Part shown: positions 23,416 to 35,824 of the stretch, one piece after another
Position numbering within the stretch: position 1 is the first letter of the stretch
How the letters are laid out: each line of letters starts with the position of its first letter
Made by a program: the position numbers and the translations under genes
Notes under the pieces: model-generated
What the model was told of the DNA's origin: nothing
Databases searched by the model: none
Seen by the model: the letters and a program-made list of their open reading frames with translations, nothing else
NCBI GenBank assembly: GCA_036023115.1
Contig: JAYKKT010000064.1
Location: forward strand, 8,874,501 to 8,938,500
Source of the DNA: Brasenia schreberi
Lineage: Eukaryota > Streptophyta > Magnoliopsida > Nymphaeales > Cabombaceae
DNA: 64,000 bases
Reading direction: 5' to 3'

Positions 23416-24590
23416 AATAAATAAAAATGGTCATCTTCTTCTCTTTCATATCTCATCGTAGCTCCATACGCCTGCTCTACAATCAAAGTAGGAGCCGCTG
23501 AGTTATTTTGGATCCCATCAGCACGATTTGATTGATCAACCGGATCGCTACACAAAGACGTTGAAACATTTAACGTTTATGGAAAAGGATATGAGTCTGG
23601 ATAAAGTAAAAAACCGATGAGTTCAAAAATAGCGTTGATATCATCGTCATCACTATCATCAAAGTCTATTATCATCATTATTATGATCACCAAAGTCTAT
23701 ACGATTGACTGTATAGACCGAATAAATGATTTGGTTCAGGTTCTTCCAATGGCCAACTGCGAGGCATATTCTTGGGTTTGAGTCGACCTGGATCGATTCA
23801 ATTCAATGCATAAAATGACGTGATTGTGTGGGAGTGGACCATCTCCTGCATCACATGGATGCAATCTTTTATCACCTCTGATCCGAGTCGGGTACCATTA
23901 ATATCAATTGCGAAACTTGAGGAAGGCCGGAAGTTCACTAGACATGGCCGGTTTGGAATCGACCTGGTAGTTTCAACTGGAATTGAATCGGGTGAAACCA
24001 TAATCGGGGAAATTGGACCTAGAAACATGGATCACCGGATTTAGTTCCGGTGCTACCTTTCATGGAGACAGAATCAGCTCGAAGTCAGAGACGTTGGCTT
24101 CAAATCGTCGCTTGTGGATTTATTTTTATTTTTTTTATCTGTTCAAAGCGGTTCTAGATTCAAACCAGAATTGTCATGGAGCCGACAGTTTCGAAGCCAT
24201 AACTAGCCCTGAGTAGATTCGTTACGGTTCTATGTTTCGAGGTAACCAAAACCAGCAGTTTGAAAAAGTTGTGTTATATTGGGCTATATAAAAAACGATT
24301 AATTAATGAAATAAAAAAAGAATGAATGAGGTCGTTATGAAAAAGTTGATGTGGACCAACAAAAAAATAAAATAAAAGGTATGTTTATGAAAATTTAAAA
24401 GGCTTCTAGATGGAGCTGAGAGTATCAGATCAAGCTCAATGAGAAAGTGAGAAATTAGATAATAATCCCTAAAAAGATATCAAAAGCAAACAAGAGGCGT
24501 GATTTCTACTGTTAAATGCTTGTAGGGCATCAAACATAATGTCACTATCATGTAGGCAACCCCATTGAGCGTGAAAGAGGTCTGCTTTTG
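23416..24590. repeat. Intergenic; GGTTC/GAACC-type repeat at about 23700-24240
   Basis: 23700-24240 contains spaced GGTTCAGGTTC, GGTTTGGAATCGACC, GGTTCTAGATTC and GGTTCTATG motifs typical of the GGTTCC-rich family. No gene was supported in the segment. Confidence 0.35.
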
Positions 24591-24600
24591 GTTGGTTCCT

Positions 24601-24738
<138 letters not shown>

Positions 24739-25570
24739 GTAAATGCATGAACCCATTCGTACCAAAATACTCTTAAAATCTTAATCATTTGATAGGTGAA
24801 ATCAACTGTGGAGCCTTGACCTAAAAAAACAAAAAATATTAGTGTACTTTTTTTAGAGTGCATGATTTACTTTTTATTATTTTATTTTAAAAGATCTCAA
24901 CCTTTGTTTTCGATTGAACAATTGAGACTTTTAAATAAATTTGAGCATGAATGAGTGTACATATGAATTGTGTTCTTTCTCCATGAACAAACTCGATACA
25001 CACCAATCATAAACAATATATTAAAAAGTTTAGGCAATAAATTGTCTTGAGTATTATAAGTTCTTCATTGAATCTTGCCAATGATAGTGACACAACTCTG
25101 CTTCATATGTTAATCTAAAGAGACACAACTCAGTCATGTCTTTTTAAATGAAGAGATGCAACTCAACCACATCTCTACTCCAACTCTTGGCGATTGCACA
25201 ATGACATCAAGAAAAGAAAAATACAATTAATTCTACTAACGTACTTTTAAAAGATAATAAATACCTCATCACATTACTGGAACATCACCTTCTTTTACTC
25301 TCTTCTTTTTTTTTTTAGTCGAAAAAGTAACAGTACTCTAACAGAGTATTTACTTATGATCCACTAACTGTAGAAAAAGGTACGAAGTGTTAATAAGAGT
25401 AAATGAAACAGAGAGCTAGTACCAAGGGAGAGAGAAACTATTAAGTCAAGTCAGAAGTAGTTCAAAAATTAAAAAAATTGAATGAGAATATTTTAAAAAA
25501 TTATATTTATAATAATTTGAGGGTGTGCAAATAGTAATCTCCATCCAAATCAACCAACTGGGGAGGACGA
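24739..25570. other. AT-rich intergenic DNA; possible family B fragment at the left
   Basis: GTAAATGCATGAACCCATTC directly follows the microsatellite, as in family B copies. A repeated GAGATGCAACTCAACCACAT / GAGACACAACTCAGTCATGT pair occurs at 25119-25172. No gene was seen. Confidence 0.4.
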
Positions 25571-25574
25571 AGCC

Positions 25575-25668
25575 AGCCCGATGCCCTCCCCCGGGTATCA
25601 AACTCATCACCCTTACCTCACGAGTCTGAACCCCAACCCAGTTGAGCCGTAATTGCTCGTTCTGCAGT
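25575..25668 (-). mobile_element. tRNA-derived SINE-like copy
   Basis: Minus strand: ACGGCTCAACTGGG (A box) and GGTGATGAGTTTGATACCC (B box), followed by GGGGGAGGGCATCGGGC. Diverged member of the subfamily at 8835 and 27765. Confidence 0.5.
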
Positions 25669-26530
<862 letters not shown>

Positions 26531-26860
26531 TCCTCCATTTGACATAATTTCAACCACCGACTGCCGCACTTCACCACCTTTCGCTACTCCTTCACTTTAC
26601 AAAACTGTTGTTACCGTAACAAAAACCACAAAAATACTTATATATAAATATGTAGGCTTTTAAAATAATTTTGATGATGACGGAAGCAATCTTGACTGAT
26701 AGAATATAGCTTGAAAAGTGGAGGAGTAAAGGCAGTGGAGATAACAATAGGTAATTGAAGTGGTGGAACCATATCAAATAAAGGATTATGTACAATTGTG
26801 TATCATAAAACATTATGAAATATAAAACTATATATATATATATACACGTAACATATCAAC
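26531..26860. other. AT-rich intergenic DNA
   Basis: No gene seen; a short (TA)n at about 26829-26843. Confidence 0.4.
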
Positions 26861-26941
26861 CTTCCACACATACATACATACATACCCCCCCCCCCCTAAT
26901 ATATGTGTGTGTGTGTGTGGGTATGTATGTATGTGTGGAAG
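26861..26941. repeat. Microsatellite hairpin around a C12 run
   Basis: CTTCCACACATACATACATA at 26861 is inverted as TATGTATGTATGTGTGGAAG ending at 26941. Between the arms lie a C12 run (26885-26896) and a (TG)n run. The arms differ only by one extra ACAT unit on the left. Confidence 0.8.
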
Positions 26942-27274
26942 ATCGATACACTAGTGTGTTTGTTGAGCTGATAATTAGCAAGTTGATCTCAGCTTGCAAG
27001 CACTTTGAGCTCAACAAATCCGAGGCCCATTCGAGTTTTTTTCTTCGAGCAGAGCTTGGGTAGTTCGTGAGCGCTGAACTCACTTGCATCACTAAGTTCT
27101 CTTAGGATAAAGCCCTAAGAACAGCATTCTTCATCCAAGGACCCATATTGGGCTTGAGCTTTATGTACTGGCGATAACACCTAGAATCTTACCGCTATTA
27201 CTCTCTTGTATTATGATAGCCAAGGCCTGCTCCAACTATACTAACCTGTTGGGAGCTGGTCTTGAGGGCAGTAC
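26942..27274. other. Intergenic, GAGCTCAA-rich repeat remnant
   Basis: GAGCTGATAATTAGC, TTTGAGCTCAACAAATCCG and TTCGAGCAGAGCTTGGG resemble the repeats at 11634 and 25890. No gene. Confidence 0.35.
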
Positions 27275-27425
27275 AACAACAACAATTAAGTCTTTTCTCA
27301 TATTAGATGGATCCGTTACATGAATTTTTTTTTCCTCATAAACTTGATCATATGCCATTTAATTCAACATAACTTAGATTATTCTTTATTGTTTCCTTTC
27401 AACACTTTTTTTAGCTCGAAGCAAA
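27275..27425 (-). mobile_element. RTE LINE 3' terminal fragment, minus strand
   Basis: CAACAACAACAATTAAGTCT at 27278 is the reverse complement of the RTE tail. Then come CATATTAGATGGATCCG..ACATGAA, AACTTGATCATATGCC, TTCTTTATTGTTTCCTTTCA and ACACTTTTTTTAG, matching the 3' end of the copy at 32643 in reverse order. 5'-truncated short copy. Confidence 0.8.
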
Positions 27426-27764
27426 CAATCTATTATTATAGTGTATAAATTCAACCGTGGGCTAATAGAAAGAGTGCCCCGACTTAAGGCCCACACCATG
27501 TGTCAATATCTTCCATAACAAGGGTCTCCCTAAACATGCAAGTGGCATGGTGTAACAGTAGAGGGTTACGTTATGGATCTCACATGAGGTGAGGAGTTCA
27601 ATTGCTAAGGGGCATTGAGGTGTTTGATGATCTTGGGTTGGTGTTGGCCGCCGAGCTTGCTAATGTAAAAACTGTCCTCTTTGAGAAGGCTATGTGCCAA
27701 CCTACGAGTTGGTGTCAGCACGAAGTATTTTTTTCTTTTTTTTGGTTACAATGGAGATGACGAA
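27426..27764. other. Intergenic; possible degenerate SINE-like unit at 27535-27680
   Basis: GGCATGGTGTAACAGTAGAG followed by GAGGAGTTCAATTGC resembles the SINE-like A/B box arrangement but is too diverged to be sure. No gene. Confidence 0.3.
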
Positions 27765-27848
27765 ACCAGGCATGCATGCCCTACGTATTGAACTCATGAC
27801 CTTCAACTTGTGAGTCAAGCTTCCTACTCAGGTGAGCTATGGCTCGGG
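27765..27848 (-). mobile_element. tRNA-derived SINE-like copy
   Basis: Minus strand: ATAGCTCACCTGAGTAGG (A box), TTGAAGGTCATGAGTTCAAT (B box), then GTAGGGCATGCATGCC. Same subfamily as 8835. Confidence 0.6.
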
Positions 27849-28365
27849 ACCATGTTGGTTGGTAGCGGACTTAACTCAGAAAGTACATCTTACTATAAGC
27901 GGACTAACCAATTATTAAGCAACAGGAAGCCTTCTTTCTGTTTGTGTACTTGTATAGTTCTCTCAGGAAGGAAACTCAATCGTGTAGAGGTTTTCCTTGT
28001 GACCCAAAACCCGAACACGACCTTCAAGAACCCCGTGTCTGGGTAGTGCCATGCTTGTTTTGCTTTCGAATCTCGCAGTCAAATGAGCGAGATGTGGGTT
28101 CTGACCTCGACTCCTGTCTTTCAGTTGGTAAAAGCAGACGTATTGATGATTTATCAAAATTGTCGTGTCAACACGGGCTGCCCTGATCAGGTCGTGTCCG
28201 TATAGTAAGGAATGATACACTAGAAAAACAGATCGCTATGTAAATTGGCCCGTTTTTTACGGTGGAAGATTGGGACGTCAGCCGGGGAACTCATGCAAAA
28301 CTTACAGATCCATCAGCTAAGTTACACATTGTGAGGTTACCAGTTCTTCTCAGATAACTTTGTAA
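27849..28365. other. Intergenic; ACACGA-type repeat remnant near 28160-28200
   Basis: TCGTGTCAACACGGGCTG and GGTCGTGTCCG resemble a common class of plant non-autonomous repeats. No coding region was supported. Confidence 0.35.
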
Positions 28366-28589
28366 GGGGTGTGTGTTTGATTACGAAGCCTGGACTATGG
28401 AACGACAGTTCCAGTTCTAGCGGCTTACCTCTGGATGGGCTGTCAATGAGTGTTGTAATCAAACAAAGAATAGTAAGACCTTACTTTTTGGTGCTTACAC
28501 AGATTCGTCTTTGATTATGAGTGATTATGAGCGAAACTGAAATTGTAATTTTAGTTCTGTAGTCTCAAGCTTCATAATCAAACACCACC
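28366..28589. mobile_element. Tourist-like MITE (PIF/Harbinger type), 224 bp, with TAA target duplication
   Basis: The left end GGGGTGTGTGTTTGATTACG and the reverse complement of the right end, GGTGGTGTTTGATTATGAAG, align as imperfect terminal inverted repeats of about 22 bases. TAA flanks both sides (28363-28365 and 28590-28592), the usual 3-base target site of PIF/Harbinger elements. No transposase is encoded. It lies about 610 bp upstream of the ALDH start codon. Confidence 0.75.
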
Positions 28590-28592
28590 TAA

Positions 28593-29200
28593 CGTTCCAC
28601 ACAAGTCATCAATAACAGATTTCGAAGTTCTCATCGGGTGGGACAAACAATCTATGAATTGGGGAAGGTGGGATCTACAATATCCATGTTTTCAGCTGTG
28701 AAGTACAGATTTTTTAATTTGATAATTAAATTTTTTATGCGCCATTGTCAATGGTGCATGTTAGTTTGGATTGTAGTGGGACCTATCTTCGTTATTGTCT
28801 GCCATGTGAATTCTGTAAGCTTAATCCATCCTCTTCCTCCCGGAGGTGATGAATGGTAACACTGAAGACGACCTCGGACACGATTTACTACCCTTAACGA
28901 CACGAAATGAAAGGAATCCCCTTCTCTCTCATCGTTGATCGACGTCACAGTAGAGAAGTTATTATTTTATCGTGTTGACAATGAAAGAGAACAAACAAAT
29001 CTGAAAGAGAAAGCAGAAGCTAACTGCCTCTCCATAAATTTCTCTTTAGAGCCTAGTGGATCAATTTATCTGTCATCTCTCTCTTCCCTTACTGGTCCAG
29101 TTAAAATTTATAGCTTAGACTGTACGTCTGGCCAGCCATCTGCGTATTTCTTGGTTTAGCAGTTCCCTGTTGGGGTTGAGCGAGCGAAGAGTGAACAGCC
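28593..29200. other. Upstream region of the ALDH3 gene
   Basis: The 39-base repeat unit 28734-28772 lies here. The last 80 bases before the ATG are purine-rich and end AACAGCCATGGC, a good plant start context. No unambiguous TATA box was chosen. Confidence 0.4.
28734..28772. repeat. 39-bp exact repeat with internal hairpin, copy 1
   Basis: Identical to 29813-29851 over 39 bases. It contains GCGCCATTG-TC-AATGGTGC, an imperfect palindrome. The copies sit on either side of ALDH exon 1, about 1.08 kb apart. Confidence 0.85.
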
Positions 29201-32200
29201 ATGGCAGCGAAGGAAGAGAAAGAGAGAGGGTTCGATGAAGAGAAGTGCGCATGCTTGATGAAAGAGATGAGGGAGAGCTTCAGCAGCGGAAGGACGAAGG
29301 GCTACAAATGGAGGACGCAGCAGCTGAGGAATGTGGTGAAGATGATGGACGAGAAGGAGACCCTTATAGTCCACGCCCTTCACCAGGATCTCGGCAAGCC
29401 CAGTTTCGAAACGCACATAACTGAGGTCTCTCTCTCCTACCTCTGTGTGTGAGTTGTGTTTCCTTTTGCTTTCATTTGAAAGATAAAAAGTCTGTTTTCG
29501 TAGTTCTAATTTAGTTTTGCGTCGGGACTTTTGGGCAGAGCAGAACTGAGTGTTTATCGTCTTTAACGGGATTTTTCAACGATTGTTTTGTTCATTCGTT
29601 TTAGCTTCTTCATGAATGCTGAGTACATGACTTTTCTGAAGCCAGCTTCATTCTGCTGTTTTCATGAGTTAATCTTCAAGTTCCGAGTCTACTTCTATGC
29701 CATGCTTCTGTTGTCATATTGTGCTCTTTGCTATACACATACATACATATACAAAATACATACACACGCGTGCGCGCGCGCACACACACACATTTATGTA
29801 CATATATATGTCTTTATGCGCCATTGTCAATGGTGCATGTTAGTTTGGATTTCGCTGTATGTGGTTCGCGTCTAACATTTGTCTCAAGAATCACTGTTCT
29901 TTTATTAAATTCGAAGTTCTTTCCTTCAAGATTCTATGAACCTTTTAAGCTTGTTCAAATACATGGGGATGCTCTCTTGATTGTTGCAAAAGCCAAATTA
30001 AACGCTTTGCAGTTTATAGGATCATATATAACTAGTTAAATGGAAGTTCATCGTATTTTCTAGATTGAAATTTTATCACCTTCTGACTTTGGCTGTGTGC
30101 TTCTCTTTTTATGATGTTAAAATTTTAACTAATCATCAATCGTAAAAATTCAGAAATCGGCTTCTTTCGTTGTCTTCTTCCTTTAAAGATTAACAATCTT
30201 TTGAATTGCTTCTTGTTCCAAAGTTTCTTTCAATAGTTGGACTACATAGTATAACATATCCATCATTATCTTTTCCTTTTCTTTTTTTTTGGGTTGGCAA
30301 GCTGGTTAGCAGACTGCTAGCCAGGAGAGCCAGCGTTCCTTGTGCTTTCTTCCGTGAGTGTTGGATTTCTAGATTCTCAGTTGACTTCTGAGAGTATTTG
30401 TAGACTTTTCTTTTTTGGTTATTACCTTCTTTCTTTCAATATAAACAACTTTTGAAACCGAACCTATTTAGAAGGTACTGTCAAATGTTTGACTTGGTCA
30501 AAACAGATCGAGCAGTAAATAGCCTTGTCTATGAAGCTTCGCTGCTCCGCTCCTGTTTCATCTATAATAGTGGAAGGCTCGCACCTGAGCTTCATGTTTT
30601 GTGGTGAAGACACCAAAAAGTGGCCATGCAAAAGGTGAACAAATTTGAGGATTTGATGGAATAGGCCACTTGGTATGAAATGAATATCATTCAAGGGATG
30701 TTTGATGAATTCTGGTGTTCGCCAACTCCAGTCCAATATCTATCGAAGAAAGAATTTGTTACTGAGATTTGATTCGATGTGTGTAGATCCAGAATAAAAC
30801 TAAATTCATTGATCATCACTACAAGTACCAATTATATTTTAGAGTTTTCCTTCCTACTGCAACAACAGAGTCAACATAGTGGTTGCTGATCATACTGAGT
30901 GTCCATGGCTAGATTACTTTGATTACACTTATTTCTTTTTCGAACTTACTTTTGTGGTCATGATTCTGGATAAACCTATCTGAATATCTGGGCTTTAACT
31001 CGAATATTTGGACATTAAATAACAAAAAAACAAGAATACTCCACATCCAAAATCAATTAAAGAGGCATTCCATGATTACACATCTGTACATGGGGCACTT
31101 TGCTTTGGGTAGATATGATCAGTTAAAGCACCGAGACGAAAAACACACGGAAATTCATTTAAACCAAATTCAAGATCAATTAGCAGATATCTGGCCAGCT
31201 TTACTTATTGATACATGCTTGGCTCCTCTTGCAGATAACGATGTTGAGGAAATCATGCCTATATATCCTCAAGCGCTTGAAGAATTGGATGAAACCACAA
31301 AAGGTACTCAGATTAGAGTATGAATCAGCTAAGTGCCTATTGCTGTAGTTTGACACTGCTTTTGCATCAATCTTTTCTCAACACGATCGTGTCTTTTCAG
31401 GCATCTGTGTCGCTCACATCTATTCCTGGATCAGCATCGATCATTGCAGAACCTCTAGGAGTTGTTCTGGTTATTTCTACCTGGAATTACCCCTTCTGTA
31501 AGTAAAATCTTGCAGCCTGTATTTCATCTTCGATGATTCTTAAAGGCTTAATCCTTCTCATGTGGTCTCAAGTGTTTTCACTGTTCTAAGAAGAAATCTA
31601 GTGCTAAAAGTCTCTTAGAATTTCCCTTTGTCTCATTGGTCTGTCTAAGTGAAATCTTGCAGCCTGTATTTCATCTTCGATGATTCTTGTGAAAGAATAA
31701 TCCTTCTCATGTGGTCTAAACTGGTTTCACTGTTCTAACTTCTAACTAAGAAGAAAACTAGTACTAGAAGTCTCTTTTAATTTCCCTTTGTCCCATTGGT
31801 CTGTCTAATTCTTTATCTATGTGCAGATATAGAATGCTGAGACATGTTTATGTCTAATTTCAATTTTATTGACGTTTTATTCACTTCTGAAATTGTATGA
31901 GGTTCTATTAAGTCATAATCTGTTATCATTTTGATTGGAGTTGGCAATAGAATCCATGGGATATGGTTAGCTTTGGAAATGTTTTCCTAAGGTCAGGAGT
32001 AACACAACCTTTCCCCAATAGCAAATTTCTCCTTGTTTTTGTTTTCTATGAGTTTCCCCTAGCATTCGTACAATTTCAGTGGATGATGGTTCCCCTGCTT
32101 CCTCCAAGGAAGTACCACCCAATTGCTACATTCCTCTGTTATGCATATTCTGATGTTCTATATTTTGTTTCTCCCAACTCTTGATCTTGGCCCTGATTGA

Positions 32201-35200
32201 CTACCTTTCATTTGATGAGAGCTTGTCAACTAGTTCTACATAGCTATATATATATATATATATATATATAGGAAAAATAGTAAATGCATAATGTCTTTCA
32301 GTGCATAATCTTTCTTAAATATCTCTACTGTTCAAACTTTGAGATCAATGAGAGAGATTTGAAATAAAAGTACCATTGTACTTTTGTACTCTGCATTTAA
32401 AAACATTATGCAGCTGCTACTCTCTCTGCAAATTCTCTGAAAGACACGTTTTAGATTCCAATTCTGTTAAGTGTTTATTCAATCAATTTCTAGTTAGTTG
32501 TATCTTGCTCAGACCAATGAATAGAGCTGGTATTATAGTTAAAGCAGTCAGCAGAAATCAGAAAACAGAAATAACTAGCTATAGTAGGCATAAAGGAACT
32601 AAATGAGATACATTTATTTTATACTTATGCTTATAAAGAATTGATGGAGATGTTACGCATAGAATTAGTTGGTTGGTTAAAATGGAGAGTAGCATCAGGT
32701 ATTCTTTGTGATAAGAAGATAGCATTAAAGTTAAAAGGTAAATATTATAGAGCAGCAATTAGACCTGCCATGTTTTATGGTTCTGAGTGTTGGGCAGTTA
32801 ACCATCAACGTGTACAAAAGATGTCTGTGACAGAAATGAAGGTGTTGAGATGGATGTGTGGTCATACAAGAAAAGACCATATACATAATGAGGTTATTAG
32901 AAACAAATTAGGAGTGGCACCAATAGAGGATAAAATGAGAGAACATCGTTTAATGGTTTGGACATATAGAAAGAAGATCAGAAGAAGAACTTGTAAGAAG
33001 GTATGAAAAACTAAATTTGGAAAGTATTAAAAGAGGTAGAGAACGACCACAAAAGTGTTGGAAAGAAACAATAAAGAATGATCTAGCTTATTGTGAGTTA
33101 ACTGCTAACATGGCACATAATAGAGCTCTCTGGAAACAAAGAATCCATGTAGCTGACCCCGTCTAGTATGGGAAAAGGCTTAGTTGTTGTTGTTGTTTGT
33201 TGTTATAAAGAATTTCCCTATCATCCTGTTTTTGCTTAATAACATTTGTTTCTGGTGAATGAAGTTTCTGAAAGGATTTCAAATCATGCTCCAGTTTGCT
33301 GCTGGTGAATATAGTTTCTGATGGGATCATTTTGTTGATAATCATACTTTATGTGAAACAAGTCACAGCCAACTTACTTCATGTGTTCCACTTTTTAGTA
33401 GCTTGACACCATGCACTACCAAGAAACTGAAGCAATGCCTCTAAATGAAGCGATCCTCCGTTGGTAGAAAACAAGATGTAGTGCTGCTCTTCTTTTCTGC
33501 ATACAGCCTCACACACACACACACTTAGGCATGCAGATGTGCCCATATACTACACAAAGACTTGCTTTATCTAGTTATATCTAACAAGGGTGGTCGATCT
33601 TCTTCACTTTGCTCAAAGAAAGAAATCTCTCTACTCTAAGAATTCATGAACTTGGTATTTTTCTTGAGTAGATGAAGTTTAAATTCTATTCAAATACATT
33701 TCTTTCTTGAGATATAAATTGACCTTTATGTTCTTCAGCATTATTTAGTGAAAGATGACTTTGTATAGGTTCATGTGTGTTTGTGCGCATGTGCTGATGC
33801 TTGAGGGATGCCTTGCAGTGTTGTCGCTTGATCCCCTTGTTGGGGCCATTGCAGCTGGGAACGGTGTTGTTCTAAAACCATCTGAGGTTGCACCAGCTAC
33901 TTCTTTATTGCTTGCATCACTAGTCTCAGAATATTTGGACAATTCTGCCATCAGAGTTGTTGAAGGTTCTGTCAAGGAAACCACCTTGTTGCTGGAGCAG
34001 AAATGGGATAAAATATTCTATACAGGTAGACTGTGATTCATTTACTCCTCTCCTGCCGATTGAGTGGATGTGGGTGCTAACAGATTCAAGATACCTGCTA
34101 TCTTATTACATGCTTAAAAGACTTCCCTTCCAAAAGAAGCAATCTGATGGGGTAACCTTGAAAGTTTTCTACATATCTGAGATCAGCATATAAATTATAA
34201 ATGTACGCACTTTTTAATCAACATATTTAACTATGTATCATTTTACAGTGTTAAGATCGGTTGCATCACATTTAAACGTACCAACATTTCCAATATGGCA
34301 TGTATTGCACCATACAAGCCAATACAGGTGGTTTACAAATCACATTTCTCAGAGGGCCAGTGTATCTCATCGATTATGCATTGATACAACATATTGAGTG
34401 ATATCATATGATAGTCATTGATATGGATAGCACTATCCTTATTGTCCTCAGATAATTTGATTTGTGGAATTATTATAAACGCACTATATTCTCCCTTTTG
34501 CTATATGTATTGCACAGGAAACAGCAGAGTTGGGCGCATTATAATGTCTGCTGCTGCAAAGCATCTGACACCTGTTGTCTTGGAGCTTGGAGGAAAATGC
34601 CCAGTAGTCGTTGATTCAAACACTGACCTCGAAGTAATACTCAAATAAGGACTCAGATGATTGAATATCCATTTCATTAAGCGCTACTCTATTGACTAAT
34701 TTAATTTTGAAGGTTACCGCAAGGCGGGTTGCTGCGGGAAAGTGGGGATGCAACAATGGTCAAACCTGTGTGGCTCCAGATTATGTCATAACAACAAAGT
34801 CATTTGCTTCTAAATTGGTACGTTTCCATTAATTGTTATATTCTCTCCGAAAACTGAATCTTGATCACACTCAAGGGGGCCATGATCAGGTTTCTAGATA
34901 GAATATACGTTTCCATTAATTGTTATATTCTCTCCGAAAACTGAATCTTGATCACACTCAAGGGGGCCATGATCAGGTTTCTAGATAGAATAGATGGAAG
35001 AATAACTGGTTCGATTTTACTCCAACATTTGCTCACCAACTTAAACTCATAATTTTACCCCAACACCAACTTTGCCAGAATCAAATTGGTGGAGCTTTTA
35101 TGCAATCATCAATTTTCTCACAAGTCAACTTGCCAGTGTCCTCAAAGTTGTTAACTCGTGTTATTTTCCTTTCCAAGATTGCGATTTTAACTACTATGAT

Positions 35201-35766
35201 CACACTAACTATATGAATTTTCCTTCTCTTTTGGCTAATGTGCAGATAGAATCCCTCAAAAATACATTGACATCATTTTATGAGAATGATCCACTAGAGT
35301 CACGAGACTTGTCTCATATAATTAATATCAACCATTATGGACGGTTAACAAAATTGTTAGACGATGAAAAGGTTCGCAGTAAGATTGTTCATGGAGGCCA
35401 ACAAGATGAAAATCGCCTGTAAGTGCTTGTCTTGTTAATATTTTCCAAGTTGAATGAAACTAACTGTTTGCTTCGAAAAGAGGCCACCAAGAAGAAAATC
35501 GCCTGTAAGTGATTCTGTCTTGTTAATATTTTCTGAGTTAAAACTAATCATTTGCTTTGTTTTCGTTTCTTGTGAAATTCGCTTCATTTCACTATAGAAT
35601 GATTGTGCCAACAATCTTGCTGGATGTTCCGTCAGATTCCCCTTTGATGAATGAGGAGATATTTGGTCCTTTGCTTCCCATTGTGACGGTGAGTGTCAAT
35701 ATTTATATTTGAAAAGAGAGAGGATCTTCTACTTCCTCTATGTCTTTATACATACACACACATGCT

Positions 35767-35824
<58 letters not shown>

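Noticed and set aside
29757..29791. CG-rich alternating tract in ALDH intron 1 as a possible CpG island or promoter
   Set aside because: It is a (CA)(CG)(CA) simple repeat. It may form Z-DNA, but nothing else supports a promoter.
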